Assembly (NCBI GenBank): GCA_964036155.1
Contig: OZ038423.1
Coordinates: 54,699,249-54,763,248, forward strand
Length of the DNA stretch: 64,000 bases
Direction of reading: 5' to 3'
From: Diploscapter coronatus
Lineage: Eukaryota > Nematoda > Chromadorea > Rhabditida > Rhabditidae
Shown: in pieces, positions 49,101 to 59,200 of the stretch
How the letters are laid out: each line of letters begins with the position of its first letter
How positions within the stretch are numbered: the first letter of the stretch is position 1
The notes under the pieces: model-generated
Told to the model about the DNA's origin: nothing
What the model saw: only the letters and a program-made list of their open reading frames with translations
Databases searched by the model: none
Program-made: the position numbers and the translations under genes

Positions 49101-52100
49101 AATACATTACTATCCTCGACTCATTCATTCATTCGTTGCGAATGATCAAGTCATTGCCAGGAACGATCGTCAGCCAACCGGTCGGACGGTCGAAATGACC
49201 CTTTCCATGTTACTTCTCTGGGTCCTTCTACTCTGCGTAGTAAGTCAACAGTCAAAAAATCATCAAAGTCATCAAGCATTCTGTCAAAATGAGAAACAAA
49301 ACACTTGCTCGACACAAAAGAAAGAAAAGCTTGGCGCAGAAATACGCTAATAAATCTGATAAATAACTAATTTCAGCCGCTCACAATCTACACGGCCCAC
49401 TCGATAGTGTTCTGCTTGTCGAAGAAGAAGAAAAAGGCAAGCGACGAAACAGAGGAGCAGAGTGACGAGGACGATGACACTTTGGGAGAGCCTTCGAAGA
49501 ACAAACGGAGGAAGGGCAAGAACAAGAAAGGGGCTGCCGTCAAGAAGAGACCTTCCAATCAGAATGCTAACGGGCCTGGACCCAGACGACCCAATAATGT
49601 CGTGCCTGGCGAGAAAGCCGGCACCTATGATCCAAATTACCAGATGAGTCTTTAGATATGCGGTTCTGTATCGCTTGAATATAAGTTTGAAAAATGAAAA
49701 ATATGTATAATATGAAGCAAGAACTAAATTCTAAGTTGTTCATGATGATCAGATTCTGGAGAACAAATATCGTATGCATCTAGTGAACATATTTATAGAC
49801 TCTCGCGGCTGTGGCAGACCCATTCGGTCCGGTTGATGGGAGCGGGCCTGGAGAGGGAGGTTAGTGAAACAAGAATAAGAAAACTTCAGAATGAAAAAAT
49901 TTTCTTATAAACCAATACTTCTACAAGAAAGCTTCTACCATCAAGCCATACCAACTGAAATTTGGGATACCGTATTTATTCTAGTCGAAGGACGTTTCTA
50001 ATAAGATGGCACTCTCTGAACTCCCAAATACCAAAACTACCCGTTACCCAGCTCAGATCATCTCGGGAAGTGGTTTAAAATGTTCTCTAGAGTGCATGGA
50101 GTGGGTTCAATCCTGATTTGAATCTATCACGATCATCAGAAGAGGAGTTATGAAAGTTCGGAAATTTCGAATTTTTCGAAAATCTGGCCTCTAAAATAGG
50201 ACATACCCTTCTATTAGAATAAATACGGTATGCCGATTAGAAATTCTGTCGAGTTTAGGGGTTCTTAGAACAGGTTATTGTTCTGGTTTAATGCATCGGA
50301 AAATTATCAAAACGTTCCGATTATGATACTCTGTAAACAGTTTCAATTCGTAAATCTTTAAAAATCAACTCCAAATCCTAATCCTAATGACGTACTTCAA
50401 AATCCCATCTCTGCCCATTGAGTTCAACCACTAGATAATTCTTATAAATTCAGGTGGTTTTGGTGGTGCTCCGATTCCGCCTGAGAAGGGCGGAATGGTA
50501 GGAACTTATGACCCCAATTACCAGGTCTGTCTTCATAAAATATAGCTCAAATGTCATTTGAATATAGATAGTAGAAACAGAAACAAAAAGAAATGAATTA
50601 AAAATTATGTCCGACTTCAAGAGACGTTTTTAACGCATTCTCTGAAATTAATAGTTTCTACATTAAACAATGCTTCTCATCTAATGCATACTGTTCCAGA
50701 CGCTCGCTGCAGTCAACGACCCATTCGGTCAGCCAAAAGGAGTTGGAAGTGTACAAATTCCCGCTGTTCCACAGGCTCCAGTCGCTGGAAAACGGGGTTC
50801 GCAAACTCGCCCCCTTGCATTTTTCGCTCCTATTCAAAGATTGGTCATTTAAAGCCCAAAAATGGAAAGCAAATATTATTCAAAGTGGATCAGCACTAAT
50901 CGGCATAATCAGATTCGATGAGCCATTCGGAAAAAATTATTTTGGCCAAAAATATATCAGGAAGTGCGCGTACACTCATGATAATTATAGGTGTGGAAGT
51001 AAACATCCCTTTCATTTCACTACTTGCTTTGGATAATTCTCTCGGCTAAAAGTGGTTTTATCTTTTCTTCATGAATATTTCAGTTGCATCGAAGTTGATC
51101 TTTAGGAATAGAGAAGTGCAGAAATTATAATAAAATGTTTTTAAAAAATTTGCGGTTTCAGGTATGGTAGGAACATACGACCCCAACTACCAAGTGAGTT
51201 TATAATATGCATCTTGATATCGCTTGAATAAGTTAAAGAGATCAAAATGAAGTAGAATCTCATGTAAAGCCGAGAGGCATATACTGTATAGATTGTTCAC
51301 GATGAACAAAGTGCGTCACTCGAAATGTCGTATATCGCCCGCGCGCCCGCAAATCGTCTTATAAGAATGCTCTATGCTAAATTTAATGGATCTTCCTTTT
51401 TCTACCAAGAAAAGAGGAAGGGAAAAAGAAAGCCATTTACATTTTACAATAAAACGTGCTCCTAGTGTTATAAATGGGAAAAGATGGATTTCGAGCATAG
51501 AGGGGAACGCTCGCTTGAAATTTGTATCCTCCCCTCGACGAACTATTGTGTTTAATGAAGAAAGTTAGAAAATGTTCTCTGCATTCTCAAGATCCCAATC
51601 GCTTCTTTATTTTGTGGCACTAATACAAGATTTTCGGAACGCACACGATATACCTCTTGTTAATGCCTATTATTTTAGACTTTGGCCGCCATCGCAGCAG
51701 ATCCCTTCGCAAAGCGATAGCCATGAATGGGAGCAGCCAGTCAGTCATCAGTCAAGCAGCACTTGTTCATTTGCAATTCCCCATTCCCCATCCTTCATCA
51801 TAGCCCACAGTCCATTCTCCGTCGCCGCTATCGCTCTGCCACTCTGTCAATGTGCTCTGCGTCTCTGCCCCGTCCACTTTTCACTCTCTTTGTCTATGGC
51901 AGAGGTTCATAGTCTTTGACATCGTCTGCCAAACATACGAGAAAAATGACTTGATTCAGAAGGGGCGTCGAAAAGCATGAACCCGCTCGATCTCTTTGAT
52001 GCTACGCTTATCAGATATCTCACATCACTCATACTAATAAACTGACAAGAAGCTATCAAGCATTGTTTGTAGAATTTGAAAAGAAAAAAAATCATGTAAA

Positions 52101-53335
52101 GGAATGAAAAGAATTTGCTATGGAAAGTGAATAGGCCGAAATGGATTCATACAAAGCTTGAAAAAGTTGCGTATTGGCAGAGTATTATTTTGATCATGAA
52201 TCCAATCACTCTCATTTCAGTGATTGAACATTGTATACATTTAGTTTTTTTTTAGTGTTCTCTTCCTGAATTCCGCTTTTGGCTCTGCAAGATTTCTAAA
52301 TACTCACCTCGACATCGAAGAAGTAGTCCTTTTCTTTCTGTGCACGTTCGTAGTCTGCTTTGTGAGCCGGTTCGTGCATCTTGCGGCAAAATACCAAATT
52401 CTGAGGACAAAAATTAATTGTGGCGATAATGTGCTGATTTTGGAACTTTCTTCAATTTACTTGAAAATAAGGAGATGAAATTGGACTCATACATAATTTA
52501 TGTGAACGTGATTTTAAACAGATATTCAGAAGGAATTTCTTCGATGATATAGACATGATGTTTTTCATTAGTCTGATCACAGTAATAATTGTCATTCAAA
52601 ATTCAGTATTGCAGGAAAATCATTCTTGCAGAATTGGTGGTTGGAAAGAAAATAACATTTGACAATGTTTGTTTCGGAGTATAAATTTAGCGGAATGGCT
52701 GAATGATCTTTCTCTGTACACTTTTTCATATTCTTTCCTATTTCTAACTGCCTTCGTAGCTTTAAAGGACTAGATAAAATACTTCAATTAATTATAACAT
52801 CGATGTGTCGGAAGTTTGAATTTTTTGTAATTCATAAAATGTTACCTGCAAACGACTATCAGCAACTAGTTCGTAGGGACAACAGCCGATGAGGTAGGCT
52901 CTACAGACAGAGGGATGGTCGAATGGCACGAGACGACGACCTGAATGAAATCAATCTTGCTCAGCTACAGTACTTTCACTTCGTGTGAGCACAGGCATTT
53001 TATATCTGATGGAGAGGCGAAACTTATTCTGTCAAATGATGGAGTGTTATATATTTCAAGAGGCACTGAGTTGCTTGACATAAAACAGCCCTTCAAATTA
53101 CAAGAAATCACTGTGTCGCAGTGAGAATAATCCTATCAAAGATTTTATTGAGCACTTTCTCCTAAACGCAATATCTTATTCTCGCTTAAAATGCAAGTAT
53201 TCTCATATACATCTTACTCAGCACCGACCATTCGTTCGTATTCCAAACCCTTCAATTTCGAAATTACCAACCTTCTTCAGCTTCCCTTTCGGAGCCCATG
53301 AGCTGCGCGATCATCTCGCGCATCACGTCCGTCAT
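46167..53335 (-). CDS. luc7l: LUC7-like U1 snRNP splicing factor
   Basis: Ten exons: 53272-53335, 52846-52940, 52308-52400, 48769-48882, 48312-48359, 48134-48232, 47339-47518, 46947-47134, 46508-46573, 46167-46191; 972 nt, 323 residues. The start reads MTDVMREMIAQLMGSERE. Zinc finger 1 is VPFDHPSVCRAYLIGCCPYE ... FCRKMHEPAH. A coiled coil follows (EIDAKIETALQEMEELGKQG). Zinc finger 2 is VCEECSAQLNIMDAES ... ADHFNGKMHLG. An RS-rich tail (RDRSRSRDRDRRSRSRDRER) ends RDRDRRK. LUC7 proteins sit on U1 snRNP and tune 5' splice-site choice. The 47519 acceptor has a CAG-CAG tandem alternative that adds one Gln. Intron 3 (48883-52307) contains a whole gene on the opposite strand. The ATG is about 25 bases after TTTCAG. 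Confidence 0.93.
49195..51720 (+). CDS. Nested membrane-anchored protein with repeated YDPNYQ-TLAA-DPF motif
   Basis: Exons 49195-49239, 49377-49643, 49799-49859, 50454-50524, 50700-50796, 51162-51193, 51679-51720; 615 nt, 204 residues. It lies within a LUC7-like intron, on the other strand. The N-terminus is a hydrophobic anchor (MTLSMLLLWVLLLCVPLTIY) ending in CLSKKKKK. An acidic then basic low-complexity stretch follows (DETEEQSDEDDD; KRRKGKNKKGAAVKKR). Three repeats then read GTYDPNYQ|TLAAVADPFGP, GTYDPNYQ|TLAAVNDPFGQ and GTYDPNYQ|TLAAIAADPFAKR; each is interrupted by an intron after Gln. The poly-Lys after the hydrophobic run suggests a cytosolic tail, but a cleaved signal peptide is also possible. 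I do not recognise the family. The first repeat's donor reads CAG|ATGAGT; if unspliced, the protein ends NYQMSL at 49655 (107 residues). Confidence 0.72.
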
Positions 53336-56221
53336 CCTGTCTTCTTCTTTCTTCCTTCTGTCTGAAATTCACTTAATTTGGTTATGACCAATTCAATCAG
53401 TCAGTTCAAATATTATCAAGCGATTTGTACAAACACTTTTGCTGTTCTCTGCAAATAATTCGACGCTTTCGAAGCAATATTTATTTAATAGAACCAGAGA
53501 AAATAAAGAAACACTTGAATGATAAAACACAGGTTTGTTGTTGGTGAATTGGAGAAACGAAGAACGAAGAAATAGAGGAATAACAGAATGAAAATGAACA
53601 TCATCGACTCGCAAAATGATTACCAAAACAGAAGGAACAGACTCCTCTGAGAGTTGACATGTCAGCTATTTTTGAGGTTATGCACGTTATCAGGCAGCAG
53701 GACAACTGGTTTCTTCCTCTAAACACTCCTCAAAAGTATTTCTGAAAAGGAAACTCTTGCAGAAATACAATGAGAAATGAATACAAAAAGAAAAAGCAGA
53801 TTTGTCTGCTGGTAATGTAATGTGCACTGCGATGAGATAACGCACTGATATGCAAACTCTTTGGAGCTGTGAAAGAAACAGAACCGAATAATCGAGTAAA
53901 ATCGACAAAATCCGACTAATTAAGGTCATTTTCCATAAAATAAGGTTACGGGTTTTGAACAATGATATAATCATCTGGGTGATCTAGAGAAGGGGAGGGG
54001 GAAGAGGAAGGGACATGTTTGTGGCTCGGCTAGGCTCAATTGCAGGTTTTGCGGAACATACCCGTATTTTTGTGCAAAGATGAAGTTGGCAATCATCCGA
54101 GTGTTCTGTTCTTCTTTACGAAAGATAGAATTTTTGATTGAGAATATTACGGGTATTTCGCAAAATCCTGCTCATTCTCAATAACATAGATTATTTGGTT
54201 ACTTGTGAAATGACAGATTTGCTTCCTTGTTATTGAGTTTAAAGTTTTTCGTGATTTTTTCAAGCTCCTTTGAAACTCTGAAAGGAAGACGATTCTGAAC
54301 ATTTTCAAGAGCAACCACCCAAATGGAATCTATTACACAGCAGAATATGTAAGGCATACGCGATCAAGAGGTTATAATTAGAAATAAACGAGAAATTCTT
54401 AGAAAAGAAGAACTATATGAGACAATCGACAGAAAGATACTTCCACAAAAGAGAATTGGGGATTTGGGTAATAAAATTTAGGAGCAAGAATTGGATCAAA
54501 CAACGCGTTTGATTTGATGACTACAATTTGGGTTTAGAGAGCCGATATTTTGTGAAATATCATTCTCGTTAAAAATAACAAATACGATATGAAAACGTTG
54601 TCATGTTTAGAGGTAAAATTGGTAAATTCAGGAGCAATCTAAGAAAATGGGCCAAAATTTGACAGGAATTACTGTGAATCAAGGTGTTCGCATGCTTTTC
54701 AGCTAATAGGATCAGTTCAGCAAAGGCGAAAGAGAAAGAGAATCTGCTGAAAGAGATTTCAGCCTGCAAAGACAAGAGGGCGTTATGCTTTTTCCTGTCT
54801 TTCTGCGTCTCCCCTCCAACCACTATTTCTCGCTTCCAACAAATCGATTGGATCGTTCAACTAGGTTAAAAGCTGCCCAATTCATAAAGCATACAGAAAA
54901 TTGGCTCTAGTAATCCTGTCAAATCATCATCTTTCCAAGAAAAAAACATAATTACCGTTCCGCTTATGATTGCCCCTGAAAATATCTGAATTTTACCTCG
55001 AAACAGACCATAAATAATAACTAGAGCTTCCTACTACCTGGATTAATACAAAACAATCTTAGAAATGTAAAGGAGTAAAAGAAGAATAATCTTCGTGTGA
55101 GAGCGTTAAGAAAAGAACGAAAGCGTTACCCTTGTAAATGAATAAATTTAGATATAAATTTTGTTCTAATCAATCAACCGCAAGATAAAATCTGTGAATG
55201 AAAGAAAAAGAATAAAACATCAATAACCACTACTCTGAGTTGCATCGATTCGGCAGATGAACATCAGGAGGGAGGAGTTGATTGGAACTTTCAAGAGATA
55301 ATCAAGAAGGAAATTTAAGATGAATGAAAGTAGGCAAGAACATTATTTGTCAATCGTATTGAAATTGAAATCCGTGAAAACGATATTTTGTTAGAATTGT
55401 TCGACTGTCAACTAATTGACAAATAATTTCGCATATTTCCCTCTACTAAATTTTCCTTCCTATTTTCATCTAGAACTAAATTCAATTCCTCCCCTAATCT
55501 GAACACAGTAGAACTGCATCTAATAAAATAGGAATCCGATGTCATACTTCAAATATGATCGATTTCTTCAAAGAATAACTCGAATCCGAAAGGAAAAAAA
55601 TAAATCATTTTGAAGATGAAATATAACCCCTCTGAACTATCATCGACAGAAAACAATTTTTTTGATATTTTGATATCAACAAATAGAATAAAATTTCTAA
55701 AATGGTTATCCATCCAAAGAAAAAAGGAAGAAAGAAAACAATAATTATCAGTAATATTGGATACTCCAATAGAATAATAGGATTGCATGTTTTTTATTTA
55801 ATTTTTCATCTAACCATCAATCAATCAGATCATTAGATAAATCTAACGACTCGCAGATTGAAGTGGTTTGCTTATAAATGTATATCTTTCTAATAGATAA
55901 TCATCGAGTTGTCGGCCCAAAGGGTCTTTTTTGTATTTTGCGCCTAATGATATAATATTGGTTTGATTAAAGTTTAGAGGAGAATAAATTGAGTATGGGT
56001 GTGAAACGAAATGAAAAAATCGATGAATATCATAACCATTTTGACCTACAAACTGTGATTTGCTTATCTGACTAACCGGGGGTAAACTGCATCAAAATTG
56101 ATGGAAGGGGAAAAAGGAGTGAAGTGGGGAGATTTAGGAAAGAAATTGGGGTGGGAAAAGTAGAGTTCAACAATAACAGAAGAAATAACGAGAAAAACAA
56201 GATAATGAAAAAATTTATTGT
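53336..56221. other. 2.9-kb spacer between LARP and LUC7-like genes
   Basis: AT-rich spacer upstream of the LUC7-like start and downstream of the LARP stop. I searched it on the minus strand for DM15-type exons that could extend the LARP gene and found none. No transposon ends or RNA genes recognised. A 5' UTR exon of the LUC7-like gene may lie here. Confidence 0.45.
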
Positions 56222-59200
56222 TTACGAGGCATTGCCCGAATTGGCGGAATTGCTCGAGGCACGTCCGTGTCCACTATTTGCACTGCCAGTCTGGGAGCCA
56301 TTCCCATTGCCGCCTCCACTCTGCTGCTTGCTCTTGTCGTTGCGGCCCTTCTTCTTCCGAGACACTTGCTCCCATTTCTGCAAACATAAAAGATAATTGA
56401 GTAAAGAACTTGCTATGAGAAATTATTATTATTTGGTATTCCGAGGTTTCGAAAGTTCGAAGAAAATTTTTAGACTAGAATTCGGCGCTTTCTAATAAAA
56501 TCGAGCTAAAAATTGTAGACGTGTTCGTATTGAGTTCCGAAGCAACTGTTTGCATCTATTTTTTTATTCCAAACGGAAATGCTGTAAGAAAAAATGGCTA
56601 CCTTTAGCTCACTTTCAAAGTAAACCTGTTTTATGTGGTTGTCTTTAAGTAAAATAATAAAAACTACCTCTTCATCCTCCTCGTTCTGGGACTCTCCAGC
56701 CGTGGAAGTTTTGTTCTCCTCACTCGTGTGCTGCTCTGTTGCCTGTGGCTGCTTGTCCGTGGTCGTGACCGCCTTGACTGACTCGGATTCCGAGGTCTGT
56801 GGCTGCTGCGCGACAGAGGCAGTGGCCGTCGAGGCAGGAGGATTGACTGGGTTGACGACTGCCGAGGGCTTGGAGACCGAGGCAGAGGCAGGCGACTGCT
56901 GCTTAGACTGGGGCTGAGGAGGAGGAGGCGCTGCGGCAGAAGACGAGGGTACAGAGGGAGGGGGCTTGGCGCCGGCAGTGACTGCAGCAGGCACTGCGGT
57001 CGTAGTGGGTGGGGGAGAAGTGACAGAGACGGGGGCCGAAGTAGCCGAGGGCGAATCAGCCGCAACAGGCACCGTCGGAGGCAGAGGCCAATGCTTAGGG
57101 TTGATGCGCGTGCGAATGTGCTGATTGTCCGGAGATATTTCAATCTGAAACGGGAACAAGTCAATTGAGTGAGTCAAGACTTTGTGCATGGTTCGCTATT
57201 TTTAGGGTTGAAATTTCAGAAAATCTCGGTAATTTTTAATGATGCATTTAATTTTTCTGCAGGTGGAAGTGACAGAATTTTTCCGAAAGAAAAAATGAAT
57301 ACGGTATTAGTGTAAGAACTAGTATTTTACCTTGTCACTGTCCTTGAGAGCCTCGAGAATGAGAGCCCTGTTCTCAGTGAGAGTGCGGACGCGAGGGAAC
57401 GAGGCGATCAGAGTCAGCGGCAAAAAGCCGTCCGGATTCATTTTTCTGCGCAGGAAAAAGTCCTTCTGCAGATTCTCGTCCGAGAAGTAGTATTCACTGA
57501 AAAATAAAAACATTAGTTTTCGAAAAAAAAAACTACTTAATTGCTCAGAACGAGATTGTAGAGATTTTTTTTTTTTTCATTTTTGAGAATCGTAATTAGG
57601 ATGCAAAAGTGGTCAAGTTTTAGACGCAGGCGTAATAATCAGTGCCATAAACTTGGATCTCTTGTAATAACACTGATTTGTGCAATGAGGAAACTGCATC
57701 ACATATGCAATGATAGCATATTGGAATTCGGAAGGATCGGTGGTGGTGGTGTGCTGCCTCCAAAATAATTTCAACTTTCGCATTTTTTCAACTCACATTT
57801 GCTTTCTGGCATATTCCTTGAGCGACTCGTCGGACATAGCATAAGAAGGCACAGTGGGAGGGTAGAGAGGAGCGAATGGGATTGCCGTGTTGATTTGGTT
57901 GATGGGGGGCTGGGGACTGATCATGGCTGCAGGCAGCATCGGAGACGGAGCCGCCGAGGTGATCACTGCGGGAGGAACCATCGTAGGACCGCCGACTGTA
58001 GTTGCGCCGCCATCTGGAAATCAAGCAATCAATTTCTTATCGTTTTTAGTGCATTTTTATGCTTAGCGAATGAACACATGAGTTTGTGTCAGCAAGCCAT
58101 AGAAGAGCTGTATCAAGAAGGTGATTTGAACGAATATAAATGAAATTCGCCACTCCATTTCTTTGTCGCAAAAGTCACACACACATTTTCTGAATTTTTG
58201 GACCTCTTCCGATTTAATCGCAATGCAACTGGTAACCTTCGAAATAGCATGAAATATCAAGAGAGCACAAGAAATGCTGAAATCGCAGTCTCTTCATTTT
58301 CCCTCATCCTATTTCAAACGAATTGCAAGTTACATTGCAACTAACTGAGAACGGGACCTTTAAGATTTTAGATACGACTTTTTGATCCTGAGTAGTAAAA
58401 TTTGCAGAACGATACTATTAGATGTTGATACGTTTCCGATTTTATTCTAGCAACTTTCATCTCTTAATCCAAAATACGTCTAGGAAGATATTTCAACCAT
58501 TCCCAACAAAGCTTTTCCTTTGCGTGGTTTGAGACGGGTTTAGAAGTTGTTCAAGTTACTTTTCCAAATAGTAGGAATGAGTTCTCGCTCGTTTTTCTCT
58601 ATAAATCTTCAATCAATTACCAGCAGCGGGAGCCATGGCATGAGGCCCAGTGGGCGGAGCAGGTGGGGCAGTGGCCATCACAGCAGTGGGGAACATCGGA
58701 AGGGGCTGACGGTAGCCGAATGCAGCCATGTGCTGAGTCGCCTAAACATAATTTACTATGGTCTATTCGAGTTCGAAAATCGTATGTTGAATGGAGTAAT
58801 AGGAGACGTGTTTTGCCAGCAACTTCTATTACGCACTATATTATTCTTTTTATCAGCAAGATGAAATTGCAGTACACTGTTGTGCTTGTCGAGTGTGCGC
58901 GTCAGTCGCAAGTTTCGGCAATTATTATTATTATTATTAGTTTATTGATCTGTCCACAACAAAAGCTTGAGAATTTTATGGGAATTGTCCGAGAAAAATA
59001 AGGACCACTCGTCCAGGCCGAATACAGCAGTGTGAACTGACTGATCGGGGAAGAGGGGATGACAAATGGCCAGTCAATCAGTGGTTGGAAAGAGAACAAG
59101 ATAAATTGATAGAGAAAAGGTGTCGAGTAAATGAGCAGTGCCCGATAGGCGGCATTGGCGCGAGGAAAGGGAGAAAGGTGAGAAGTTAGAGAAAGAGTGA

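Noticed and set aside
53336..56221. Possible DM15 exons or an additional gene
   Set aside because: No frame on either strand shows DM15-like motifs, codon bias or paired splice sites.
56664..57164. 166-codon minus-strand frame rich in Arg/Leu/Pro
   Set aside because: It is a frame-shifted reading of the Pro/Ser-rich LARP exon 56668-57144, whose own frame joins both neighbours correctly.
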